DNA of 64,000 nt from Seonamhaeicola sediminis (lineage in GTDB: Bacteria; Bacteroidota; Bacteroidia; Flavobacteriales; Flavobacteriaceae). Positions within the stretch are counted from its first letter, which is position 1; every line of letters starts with the position of its first letter. The translations under genes were made by a program, and so were the position numbers. The stretch is taken from contig NZ_SMZJ02000003.1 in assembly GCF_004358095.2 (NCBI RefSeq), positions 332,225-396,224 on the forward strand, read 5' to 3'. The notes under the pieces are model-generated. The model was not told the origin of the DNA. It was given only the letters and a program-made list of their open reading frames with translations, and ran no database searches. Of this stretch, positions 55,239 to 63,616 are shown one piece after another.

Positions 55239-56126
55239 ATGGATACAAAAGAGCAAGTATTAAAGGACATTGTTAAGGAAAGATACAGTAAAATAGCCGA
55301 ACAAGGAAAAGCAGAAAATGCCTCATCATGTTGTGGCGCTACTACGTCTTCAAATAAAGTTTATAACATTATGATGGATGATTATTCACAAACCGATGGT
55401 TATGTTGAGGATGCCGATTTAGGATTGGGGTGCGGGCTCCCAACTGAGTTTGCAAAAATTAAAAAAGGTGACACCGTTATTGATTTAGGCTCTGGAGCAG
55501 GAAACGATTGTTTTGTTGCCAGACATGAAACTGGTAAAGAAGGCAAAGTTATTGGTATTGATTTTACACCTACTATGATTGAAAAAGCTCGCACTAATGC
55601 TGAAAAGCTAAACTATAACAACATTGAATTTAGAGAAGGTGATATTGACAATATGCCAGTAAATGATAATATTGCTGATGTTATTGTAAGCAATTGTGTT
55701 TTGAACTTAGTCCCTAACAAAAAAAAGGTAATTGGAGAGATTTTTAGAGTTTTAAAACCAGGTGGGCACTTTAGTATTTCAGATATTGTTTTGGTTGGCA
55801 ATCTACCCGAAGCCTTAAAACAAGATGCTGAAATGTATGCCGGTTGTATAGCAGGTGCTATTCAAAAAAATGAGTATTTAAAATTTATTGAAGACCAAGG
55901 TTTTGAGAATATTACCCTTCAAAAAGAAAAACCTATTAGAATTCCAGATGACATCCTTTCTAAATATCTCACTAAGGATGCTGTAAAAAACTTTAACAAT
56001 AGTAGTGTTGGTATTTTTAGTATTACTGTTTATGCCGAAAAACCTGGAGTTAAAACTGAGAAGCCTATAGTAAAATTATCAGAACTGCAGGATGCTTGTT
56101 GTTCTCCAAGCAGTGGATGCTGCTAA
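55239..56126 (+). CDS. arsM: Arsenite S-adenosylmethionine methyltransferase
   Basis: Methylates As(III) to volatile or less retained species. 295 residues. SAM-binding motif 'GDTVIDLGSGAGNDCFVARH' (about 74-93), 'KVIGIDFTPTMIEKART' and 'VLKPGGHFSISDIVL'. The conserved cysteines are in 'LGLGCGLP' (about 65), 'GAGNDCF' (about 88) and 'MYAGCIAGA' (about 204). Extra Cys clusters occur near the N-terminus ('NASSCCGATT') and at the C-terminus ('DACCSPSSGCC'), likely metalloid capture. An ArsR-type dyad lies just upstream. Confidence 0.93.
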   Translation: MDTKEQVLKDIVKERYSKIAEQGKAENASSCCGATTSSNKVYNIMMDDYSQTDGYVEDADLGLGCGLPTEFAKIKKGDTVIDLGSGAGNDCFVARHETGKEGKVIGIDFTPTMIEKARTNAEKLNYNNIEFREGDIDNMPVNDNIADVIVSNCVLNLVPNKKKVIGEIFRVLKPGGHFSISDIVLVGNLPEALKQDAEMYAGCIAGAIQKNEYLKFIEDQGFENITLQKEKPIRIPDDILSKYLTKDAVKNFNNSSVGIFSITVYAEKPGVKTEKPIVKLSELQDACCSPSSGCC

Positions 56127-56204
56127 TTAAATTTTAATAGAAACATCTCCAGATAAGTTATGTATGTAGCATTAGAAAAAGAAACTTTATCTATTATATG
56201 TTGA

Positions 56205-56942
56205 ATGAAACAAATAAGTTACTTATTCTTATTTTTATCCTTAATCGCCGAAATATTTGGCACCGTAGGTGGGTTTGGTTCGTCAGTATTTTTTGTTCCG
56301 ATTGCAAATTTTTATTTCGATTTCGAATCAGTTTTGGGTTTAACAGCCATTTATCATCTTTCTAGCAATTTAAGTAAGATTGTTTTATTCAAAAAGGGTC
56401 TTGACAAAAAATTACTTATCAATATTGGAATTCCGTCAATACTATTTGTTGTAATAGGTGGATTACTCACAAAGGTATTTAACAGTCTATACCTTGAACT
56501 AATCCTTGGAATATTCCTTATTATTTTAGCCCTTCTCTTTCTGATTAAAAAAGAATTAGTGATAAACCCAGTTAAACGAAATGCTATATTTGGAGGTAGT
56601 TTATCAGGTTTTTCAGCAGGTCTTTTAGGAACAGGTGGTGCGATACGCGGACTAACTATGGCTGCATTCAATTTAGAAAAAAGTGTATTTATTGCCACGT
56701 CAGCATTCATTGATTTTCTAATAGATTTTTCAAGAACATTTGTATATTATTACAATGGATTTATTCATAAACATGATTTAATTTATGTGCCATTTTTGTT
56801 GGTCATTGGAATTGTAGGGACAGCCATCGGTAAAAAGATACTCAACTATATTCCGCAAGATAAGTTTAAGAAAATTTCCCTTAGTTTAATACTTATTATT
56901 GGAATAATAACTTTGTCTAATGTCTTGTTGAATAAACTGTAA
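56205..56942 (+). CDS. TauE/SafE-family membrane permease
   Basis: A 245-residue membrane protein of the sulfite exporter TauE/SafE family with about seven to eight hydrophobic segments. The two repeated family motifs are visible: 'EIFGTVGGFGSSVFFVPIAN' in the first half and 'GFSAGLLGTGGAIRGLTMAA' in the second, separated by a charged loop. It lies 78 bases after arsM on the same strand. By position it may export an arsenic or sulfur compound, but the family is broad and the link is inference. Confidence 0.85.
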   Translation: MKQISYLFLFLSLIAEIFGTVGGFGSSVFFVPIANFYFDFESVLGLTAIYHLSSNLSKIVLFKKGLDKKLLINIGIPSILFVVIGGLLTKVFNSLYLELILGIFLIILALLFLIKKELVINPVKRNAIFGGSLSGFSAGLLGTGGAIRGLTMAAFNLEKSVFIATSAFIDFLIDFSRTFVYYYNGFIHKHDLIYVPFLLVIGIVGTAIGKKILNYIPQDKFKKISLSLILIIGIITLSNVLLNKL

Positions 56943-57111
56943 AATAAAAACGCTTCACAAAAAAAGTGTCATCCATTACTAACTTTATCTAAAAAAGAAT
57001 ATTGACTACTTTTAGTTCATACCTATTCATAACTTAGAAACTCTTCAATATTTATAGAAACAGAATCATAAACAAAACCTGTAAACAACTCTTAAAATAT
57101 ATTTTGGAATA

Positions 57112-57142
57112 AAAAAAGTCTACACAACCGTGTAGACTTTTC
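57112..57142 (-). terminator. Rho-independent terminator of tRNA-Tyr
   Basis: AAAAGTCTACAC and GTGTAGACTTTT form a perfect 12-bp stem with a 4-base loop and T-runs on both strands, 10 bases past the tRNA 3' end. Confidence 0.88.
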
Positions 57143-57151
57143 GAGTTCATG

Positions 57152-57233
<82 letters not shown>

Positions 57234-57244
57234 AAAACCGAGCG

Positions 57245-57276
57245 CAAATATATTATTGTTGAATAATTTTACCAAA
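57245..57276 (-). promoter_or_regulatory. Promoter of tRNA-Tyr
   Basis: On the minus strand TTTG (57273-57276), 20 bases, then TATATTTG plus C (57245-57252) is an exact match to the Bacteroidota consensus. The -33 element lies inside the terminator hairpin of the upstream outer-membrane gene. Confidence 0.75.
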
Positions 57277-57320
57277 GAAAAAAAGGATAACTTATTTAAA
57301 TTATCCTTTTTTTCTTTGGT
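57271..57320 (-). terminator. Long terminator hairpin after the outer-membrane beta-barrel gene
   Basis: ACCAAAGAAAAAAAGGATAA and TTATCCTTTTTTTCTTTGGT are perfect 20-base inverse complements with a 10-base loop, directly after the stop of the beta-barrel gene. Confidence 0.85.
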
Positions 57321-57321
57321 T

Positions 57322-60033
57322 TTATAATTCGTATCTCAACCTAAACGTTACAAACCTAGGTTGTATAAAATATTCTACTTCACTTACAGAAACATTCCCA
57401 ATATTACTACGGTTTTGCGACTGGGTATCTAATAAATTTGTTGCTCTCAGCTCTAACTCCCACTTACTATCTTGGTCTTTCTTGTAGGCTAAAGATGCAT
57501 TCCAAAACTCAAAGCTATTTATGGTTATATCCTCATTACTAAAATTATTATAAGAATAATCTGTTTTAAACGTGAACTTTTTAAAGATTAACGCGTCAAA
57601 CTCTATAGATGGAGCTCTGGTGAAAAACGTAGTTTTATTTTCCCCTTGATTATTATCTTGTATAGAATGTCTGTAGCTTATTTCAAAATTTGGGGCTTCT
57701 CTAAAGTTAGTGCTTAATCCTGTTCTATAGGTGTATGTGTAATTTTTATTTATTGATCGTCTATTATTAATAAACTGGTTAAATTTAGAATAATCAAAAT
57801 TACCACTTACTCTTACTCTAAACTTCCCTAAAGTTTTTTCCAATCTAGCATTCGCACTAGCATTCTCATCGGCAAAATTTGAGTTAAAAGGCGTGCTAAC
57901 CCTAACGACACTACCTGGTTGAAATTGAGAGGTGGTTCTTATCCTATCAACGGTTTTAGAATAACTAAGCCTTGCTACAACATTGGTGTAGTTAAACATA
58001 TTAAAACTGAAATAAGACAGGTTAACATTATGAGCTAGTGCACTTTCCAATTCTTGATTTCCAGAAAAAAGGGCATTATAATTATTTAGCACTAACCCTC
58101 TAGCCAATTGGTTGACATCAGTAAAATTGGTTGACATGCGATAATTAAAAATAATTTGTTCACTATTTTTTAATTGAACCCTAGTATTGAAATCAGGTAA
58201 TACTCTAAAAAAGTTATCTGTAAAACCTACGTTAAACTGATTATTCTTAGCACTGTAAGCATGGGCAGAAACCCCAGGAGTAAAGGTGAAAATCCCGGAT
58301 TTTAAACGGTAATGTAAACCTAAATAAACATCGCTAAAAGTATAAGCTATATCATTGCCATCAGGATAGTCTGGAAACGTATTAGTAGGATTAAATATGC
58401 TACCATTATCTAAATATTGAAATATATCAGAATCAAAATCTTGTTTGCTGTATATAGTTCCCAACGTAAAATTAATATCACTCTTGGCATTTAACACATT
58501 CCAGTAATCTAATTTTGCATCTATCTGATTGGATTTTACTATTTTCTGTTGAGCTACGTTATAATCTATCTGTGCATTATCTAAACCAAGTACATTGGCT
58601 GTATTGTCATAATTAGCTTTATCTTCTAAAATGGCATTATAAAAAGGATCTTCTTCTTGTAACAAATGCTGAACTTCAAAAGCAAAAATATTGTTCTCAT
58701 CTAGCGTGTAATAGTAATTTAAGTTTTGATTAAAACTATAAGGAGACGTATTTTCCAACTGATCAATGTTACCTAAAACCGATGAAAAAAATATTTGATC
58801 TTGAGACTCTTTAGATGTTCTTGCCAATACATCATAATCTAGTTGATTATTTACATTAGGTTTATAGGAAGTACTAAGTTTAAGCATTCCCAAATCACTC
58901 CGCTGTGTGGTATTACTCTCGGTATCTTCATCAGGAATATTCAAATCAGGATCAGTAAATGTAACGAATCTGTCTTCCTGCAAATCTGTTCTACTATTTG
59001 AAAAAATAGCAAATCCGCTTAAATCTAGAGTCTTACTAGGCGAATAACTAAAATTAGCGGCACCAAACTTAGTATTAATATATTTTGCTCTGTTATTCTG
59101 AACGGTTAAAAATCCAATATCATTGCTTCCTATGTTTATGTTCGTACCACTACTTCTGCTCGGGCTTCTAAAACCACCCGTAAATTTAAAGTAGTCACGT
59201 CTTGTGAAAGCCACTTCGCCTAAGTTGTTCAAATCTCCAATAAGGTTTACACTATATTCTGGACTATAATAGAATAATTTTGGTTGAGCTAAATACAAGG
59301 TTTCCTTATCAGAATCTCCTAATCCACCAGTAACCGTACCAAACCAAAATTTCTTTTTACCCTCTTTAAGCTTAATATTAATAGCTATGTTATCCTGATT
59401 GTTTGTAACACCCCGTAACTGACTAACTTCGGCGTAATTTTTAAGTACCTCAACCTTGTCAATAGCATTAGCTGGAATATTTTCAACAGCCAATTTAGAA
59501 TCGCCATCAAAAAAATCTTTTCCTTCCACCATCACTTTTCCAACCGTTTTACCTTCAACTTCAATTTCGCCATCATCATTGAGTTCAACACCGGGAAGTT
59601 TTTTAAGAACATCACCCAATTTACGCTCAGTACCAGACCTAAAAGAATCGGCATTATAAACAATAGTGTCTCCTTTTACGGTTACAGGCATTTCATAAAC
59701 TAATTCAACAGCATCAAGGGCATTATCACTTTGAAGTACGAAGTCTTTTAAAATAGGTTGGTCTGTTGTCTCTATAGCAGCTTGAGCAGTTTTCATACCT
59801 ACATAACTTACCTGAATTGTGTAAGAGGTGTTTTTTTCTAATGATAATTTGTAGCGCCCTTCATCATTGGTAATGCCATAAGAATCTAGCTTTTGAGTAG
59901 CTTGGTTAATGGCAATAACATTTGCCAATTCTAGCGGGGTTCCAATACTATCTTTAACAACACCTTCAATACGAACTTGAGCAAAGGTTACTCCAGCTAT
60001 TAGTAATAGCACTAATAAAATATTATACTTCAT
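57322..60033 (-). CDS. Outer membrane beta-barrel protein with carboxypeptidase-like N-domain (TonB-receptor type)
   Basis: A 903-residue outer-membrane protein: signal peptide (about 1-18), carboxypeptidase-like regulatory domain ('VEGVVKDSIGTPLELANVIA', 'LDSYGITNDEGRYKLSLE'), a plug-like part ('LGDVLKKLPGVELNDDGEIE', 'AIDKVEVLKNYAEVSQLRGV') and a long barrel ending 'FIQPRFVTFRLRYEL'. It is of the 'outer membrane protein beta-barrel' family without a SusD partner. It lies 37 bases after a GLPGLI gene on the same strand, a recurrent pairing in Bacteroidota. Cargo unknown. Confidence 0.88.
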   Translation of the reverse strand: MKYNILLVLLLIAGVTFAQVRIEGVVKDSIGTPLELANVIAINQATQKLDSYGITNDEGRYKLSLEKNTSYTIQVSYVGMKTAQAAIETTDQPILKDFVLQSDNALDAVELVYEMPVTVKGDTIVYNADSFRSGTERKLGDVLKKLPGVELNDDGEIEVEGKTVGKVMVEGKDFFDGDSKLAVENIPANAIDKVEVLKNYAEVSQLRGVTNNQDNIAINIKLKEGKKKFWFGTVTGGLGDSDKETLYLAQPKLFYYSPEYSVNLIGDLNNLGEVAFTRRDYFKFTGGFRSPSRSSGTNINIGSNDIGFLTVQNNRAKYINTKFGAANFSYSPSKTLDLSGFAIFSNSRTDLQEDRFVTFTDPDLNIPDEDTESNTTQRSDLGMLKLSTSYKPNVNNQLDYDVLARTSKESQDQIFFSSVLGNIDQLENTSPYSFNQNLNYYYTLDENNIFAFEVQHLLQEEDPFYNAILEDKANYDNTANVLGLDNAQIDYNVAQQKIVKSNQIDAKLDYWNVLNAKSDINFTLGTIYSKQDFDSDIFQYLDNGSIFNPTNTFPDYPDGNDIAYTFSDVYLGLHYRLKSGIFTFTPGVSAHAYSAKNNQFNVGFTDNFFRVLPDFNTRVQLKNSEQIIFNYRMSTNFTDVNQLARGLVLNNYNALFSGNQELESALAHNVNLSYFSFNMFNYTNVVARLSYSKTVDRIRTTSQFQPGSVVRVSTPFNSNFADENASANARLEKTLGKFRVRVSGNFDYSKFNQFINNRRSINKNYTYTYRTGLSTNFREAPNFEISYRHSIQDNNQGENKTTFFTRAPSIEFDALIFKKFTFKTDYSYNNFSNEDITINSFEFWNASLAYKKDQDSKWELELRATNLLDTQSQNRSNIGNVSVSEVEYFIQPRFVTFRLRYEL

Positions 60034-60070
60034 TTATTTTGATTGGTATGATTCTTTATTCACTTCAAAA

Positions 60071-60916
60071 TTATCTTCTTCCACCTCCACCACCTGGACG
60101 GCCACCGCCTCTTCTAAAATTTTCACGCATTTCTTCCATTTTCTTTTTTGAAAGTTCATCAAACTCAGCACGAGAAATTTCTTTTCCTTTTGAAGGTACT
60201 TTGATAGTGTCTTTTTCATCAGACTTCAAAACAATCTTAGAACATAAAATGGTGGTTCTACCTTCATTAACTTCTAAAATTAATCCTGGTAAACCCCAAT
60301 AATCACTAGGTCCTTGGCTTACTGGTATTTGGGGCGTATACCACACAGCTACCTCAACCATGTTTTGACCCTCCTCTGGTTGTTCTTCATCATCTTGATT
60401 AGGTCTTCTTGTATTGACGTCTAGTCCATATTTAACTTTTATACCCGAAGCCTTAAAGCAAGTATACTGACCTATTTGTTTTGTTTCTCCTGTCATTCTC
60501 CACTCAAATGATGGAATGGAATCTTTTATTAAAAATTTCTTCCCAAAAATCTCACGTTCTTGTAAAAAAGATTGGTCCTTAATATTCTTGTATTGATTTC
60601 CATCTACAAAATTCCCCATCATCATAGTTCTAAAACCACTACCTCCCCCACCTGGTGCTTCAAGCTTTTCCTCTTCTTCATAAATAGATTCTGATTTATT
60701 AAACGTAAGAATGAATGTTTTTTCTAAGGCATTCTTTAATCTGTCTGCAATGCGTTTTTTCATATCTTCATCCATTCCGGGTCTACCAAAATTAGCCATA
60801 TCTATAGTAGTTTTAGACATGTAATATGCTTTTCCTTGAAAATCTTGGGAGTTGGTTACATGGGATATAAAAAATATAAGACAGAGGACAGAATATTTTA
60901 TGAAAGCTTTCTTCAT
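60071..60916 (-). CDS. GLPGLI family secreted protein, copy 2
   Basis: A 281-residue protein with signal peptide (about 1-23, 'YSVLCLIFFISHVTNSQ') and the motif 'YWGLPGLILEVNEGRTTILC' that names the family. Other landmarks shared with its neighbour: 'KAYYMSKTTIDMANFGRPGM', 'FILTFNKSESIYEEEEKL', 'IGQYTCFKASGIKV' and 'VEVAVWYTPQIPVSQGPSDY'. A C-terminal Arg/Gly-rich tail ('RENFRRGGGRPGGGGGRR') is notable. Function unknown. It probably works with the beta-barrel protein encoded downstream. Confidence 0.88.
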   Translation of the reverse strand: MKKAFIKYSVLCLIFFISHVTNSQDFQGKAYYMSKTTIDMANFGRPGMDEDMKKRIADRLKNALEKTFILTFNKSESIYEEEEKLEAPGGGGSGFRTMMMGNFVDGNQYKNIKDQSFLQEREIFGKKFLIKDSIPSFEWRMTGETKQIGQYTCFKASGIKVKYGLDVNTRRPNQDDEEQPEEGQNMVEVAVWYTPQIPVSQGPSDYWGLPGLILEVNEGRTTILCSKIVLKSDEKDTIKVPSKGKEISRAEFDELSKKKMEEMRENFRRGGGRPGGGGGRR

Positions 60917-61042
60917 TATTAGAAATATTATTGGTTAATCTAGATTCAATACTTGATTAGACCAAAATACAAATTCAAAGTTTAATTCTATGACGTTATT
61001 TTTTCGTTAAATCAAAAACTAATGAATTTATTAACCAAAATA

Positions 61043-61906
61043 TTATCTCCTACTTCTACCCATTCTGTTTTCCCTAAATTCACGCATTTTTTTAAAAATA
61101 ATATCTGTGTACTCATTTTTTGATACGCGTTTTCCTTTGTTGGGTATATCAATTGTAATTTTTTCTTTAGGATTTAAAACCACTTTAGAACATAACATTG
61201 TGGTCCCGTTGTAATTAACCTCTAAAATTAACCCTGGTAAACCCGAGAATTCTAAAGGACCATGACTGAGTGGTATTTGTAGTGTGTACCAAGCAACAAT
61301 TTGAGTCATGTTAACCATTTCTGTTTCTACCCCTTCATTCAACACTTCATCCTTATTCTGATCATCAGGAACTTCTTGCTCATTAGCTTTTCTATTTCTC
61401 ATTTTACTCCAAGAAAAAGACCACCATTCTAAATTATGTGCGGGCACCAGAGCTACAGCTTTGTAACAAGTGTATTGTCCAATTTTTTTAGTTTCGGTCC
61501 CCAAATTCCAATTAAAATCTTGTATTTTATCTTCAATTACAAAGCGCTTACCATAAAATTCTTGCTCTTGGATGAGTTTTTTCTCTTTTACGTTTTTATA
61601 TTGATTTCCTGCTCTAAAATTTTTACCCCAAGAATCTGTTGCCCCTGAAATGGCATCTAAAACTTCCACTTCTTCAAAAATTGACTCCACTTTGTTAAAG
61701 GTTAACGTAAATGTTTTTTCTAGCCTATTTTTTAACCTTGCTGCTATTTGATTTTTTTGCTGCTGACTCATTGTAGCACCCCAGCGTCCTAACTCTAAAG
61801 TTGATTTAGATTGATAATACGCTTTTCCATAAAATTCCTGACTCATTAAGAAAATTGGACAGAAAAATAACAAGGTACTATAAATAAATTTTAAGATGCG
61901 TTTCAT
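61043..61906 (-). CDS. GLPGLI family secreted protein, copy 1
   Basis: A 287-residue paralogue of the next gene: signal peptide (about 1-22), 'YGKAYYQSKSTLELGRWGAT', 'FTLTFNKVESIFEEVEVL', 'KKIGQYTCYKAVALVP', 'MTQIVAWYTLQIPLSHGPLE' and 'GLPGLILEVNYNGTTMLC'. It ends in a basic 'RENRMGRSRR' and lacks the long Gly-rich tail of the second copy. The C-terminal Arg-rich ends of both copies are similar. A TATATTTG box lies 22 bases before the ATG. 126 bases separate the two copies. Confidence 0.88.
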   Translation of the reverse strand: MKRILKFIYSTLLFFCPIFLMSQEFYGKAYYQSKSTLELGRWGATMSQQQKNQIAARLKNRLEKTFTLTFNKVESIFEEVEVLDAISGATDSWGKNFRAGNQYKNVKEKKLIQEQEFYGKRFVIEDKIQDFNWNLGTETKKIGQYTCYKAVALVPAHNLEWWSFSWSKMRNRKANEQEVPDDQNKDEVLNEGVETEMVNMTQIVAWYTLQIPLSHGPLEFSGLPGLILEVNYNGTTMLCSKVVLNPKEKITIDIPNKGKRVSKNEYTDIIFKKMREFRENRMGRSRR

Positions 61907-61927
61907 AATTTATTATATTTTGTTTAA

Positions 61928-61935
61928 CAAATATA
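61928..61935 (-). promoter_or_regulatory. Candidate -7 box of the GLPGLI operon
   Basis: TATATTTG on the minus strand matches TAnnTTTG exactly, 22 bases before the ATG. It lies between GTTTAA and TTAAAC inverse repeats (61922-61949). No -33 TTTG at proper spacing. Confidence 0.4.
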
Positions 61936-62124
61936 GTAATTTATTAAACGTTTTTTAGTTGTTCTTATGTTACAATTAACAGAAACAGTGAATAAAAACC
62001 ATTTTGTATGTACTTTATATTACTTAATACCGTTTTACTGTGAGATTTAGATATACAAAATGATTCTTTAAACCTCATTTATTATAAAAAGAAATGGTTT
62101 GATTTTTGTATTTTTCAAGCCACT

Positions 62125-62904
62125 ATGAAGCAGGTTTTTTTACTTCTATTATTTTTTAAGCTTTCAATATATTCACAAAACAGTGTTGATGCTTTTCATG
62201 TTAAAACTATTAGTTTTAAGGCTGATACCATTGTATCCATTGATGATTTTGGCACTATTTATTATGTGTTTAATAATGTGTTTTATAAAAAAAAAGGTAA
62301 TCAAACTATCACATATAATAATTTACAACTAGGAGATGTTGCCTCTGCCAATGTCTTCAACCCTTTAAAAATAAATTTATTTTATAAAGATTTTAATACG
62401 GCTATTATACTAGATAACCGGCTTGCCGAAATTTTTAAAATAGATTTCAACACCATTCAACCTTATAAAAATATCACTCATATTTCAAGTGGTTTTGATA
62501 ACACGCTTTGGGTTTTTAACCAAGATAGCCAACAACTAGAATTATTCAACTACAAAAACAACAATACACAAGCGCGAACCATACCCATTCAAAGTAAAGT
62601 AATAGACTTAAAAAGTAATTACAACAGTGTTTGGTTATTATCTGAAAAATATATCTATGAGTACAATTACTTCGGAAATTTAATCAGTAAAACTAAAAAC
62701 AATGGTTACACAGAGTTATTTGAAGACAATGGAAATTTAGTTTTAAAGAAGGGTAATAGTTTGTACTTTTTAAAGAAAGACAGGAGTGAAACTATCCCAA
62801 TTGATCTATCAAATTTGTTGATAAATCAGTTTTTTGTAACCAATGAAACCTTGTATATTTACCAGAATCAAAAACTACAACAATTTCAATTAAAAATTAA
62901 TTAA
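62125..62904 (+). CDS. Secreted protein of unknown function, propeller-like
   Basis: A 259-residue protein with a signal peptide (about 1-17, 'VFLLLLFFKLSIYSQ'). The mature part is rich in beta strands and aromatic residues with loosely repeated units: 'VSIDDFGTIYYVFNNVFYKK', 'AIILDNRLAEIFKIDFNTIQ', 'LWVFNQDSQQLELFNYKN' and 'VWLLSEKYIYEYNYFGNLIS', as in a small beta-propeller. No catalytic motif. It ends two bases before the nucleoside kinase start, so the two are probably co-transcribed. No family assigned. Confidence 0.8.
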   Translation: MKQVFLLLLFFKLSIYSQNSVDAFHVKTISFKADTIVSIDDFGTIYYVFNNVFYKKKGNQTITYNNLQLGDVASANVFNPLKINLFYKDFNTAIILDNRLAEIFKIDFNTIQPYKNITHISSGFDNTLWVFNQDSQQLELFNYKNNNTQARTIPIQSKVIDLKSNYNSVWLLSEKYIYEYNYFGNLISKTKNNGYTELFEDNGNLVLKKGNSLYFLKKDRSETIPIDLSNLLINQFFVTNETLYIYQNQKLQQFQLKIN

Positions 62905-62906
62905 GT

Positions 62907-63521
62907 ATGCATGTTGCTGTTGCTGGAAATATTGGCGCTGGAAAAACCACCTTAACTAAATTATTATCCAAACATTACAAATGGGAAGCGCAATTAGAAG
63001 ATGTTGTAGACAACCCTTATTTAGACGATTTTTATAACCAAATGGAACGTTGGAGTTTTAACCTTCAGGTCTATTTTTTAAATAGCAGGTTTAGTCAGGT
63101 GCTCCAAATTCGACAAAGTGGAAAGAGTATTATTCAAGATAGAACCATATACGAAGACGCCCATATTTTTGCTCCCAATCTTCATGCTATGGGGTTAATG
63201 ACAAACAGGGATTTTGAAAATTACAGTTCGCTTTTTGAACTCATGGAATCTTTAGTTAAAGGTCCTGATTTACTTATCTATTTAAGGAGTTCTATTCCTA
63301 ATTTAGTGAAGCAAATACATAAGCGTGGACGCGATTATGAAAATTCTATTAGTATTGACTATTTAAGCAGATTGAACGAGCGATACGAAGCTTGGGTTCA
63401 TGGTTACAACAAAGGTAAAATGGTAATTATAGATGTAGATAATTTAGATTTTGTTGACAACCCAGAAGATTTAGGACAAGTTATAAATACTATTGATGCT
63501 GAAATTCACGGACTGTTTTAG
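62907..63521 (+). CDS. Deoxynucleoside kinase
   Basis: Phosphorylates a deoxynucleoside for salvage. 204 residues of the dNK/dGK-dAK family: P-loop 'VAVAGNIGAGKTTLTKLL' (about 3-20), Glu/Asp region 'WEAQLEDVVDNPYLDDFY', the DR motif 'IIQDRTIYEDAHIFA' (about 69-83), lid 'IHKRGRDYENS' and 'MVIIDVDNLDFVDNPEDLG' at the C-terminus. Base preference cannot be told. It follows the unknown secreted protein gene by two bases. Confidence 0.9.
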   Translation: MHVAVAGNIGAGKTTLTKLLSKHYKWEAQLEDVVDNPYLDDFYNQMERWSFNLQVYFLNSRFSQVLQIRQSGKSIIQDRTIYEDAHIFAPNLHAMGLMTNRDFENYSSLFELMESLVKGPDLLIYLRSSIPNLVKQIHKRGRDYENSISIDYLSRLNERYEAWVHGYNKGKMVIIDVDNLDFVDNPEDLGQVINTIDAEIHGLF

Positions 63522-63616
63522 GTTGTTTTTTACTTTTGGTAAAACCGTACTTTTACAATGAGAGGTAAGTACGTTCAATACTATAAAACTGAGTCGTCCT
63601 AAAATAGGTTGACCGA

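Noticed and set aside
57322..60033. SusC-type component of a polysaccharide utilisation locus
   Set aside because: No SusD-like gene or glycosidase is adjacent, and the protein matches the beta-barrel family paired with GLPGLI genes.
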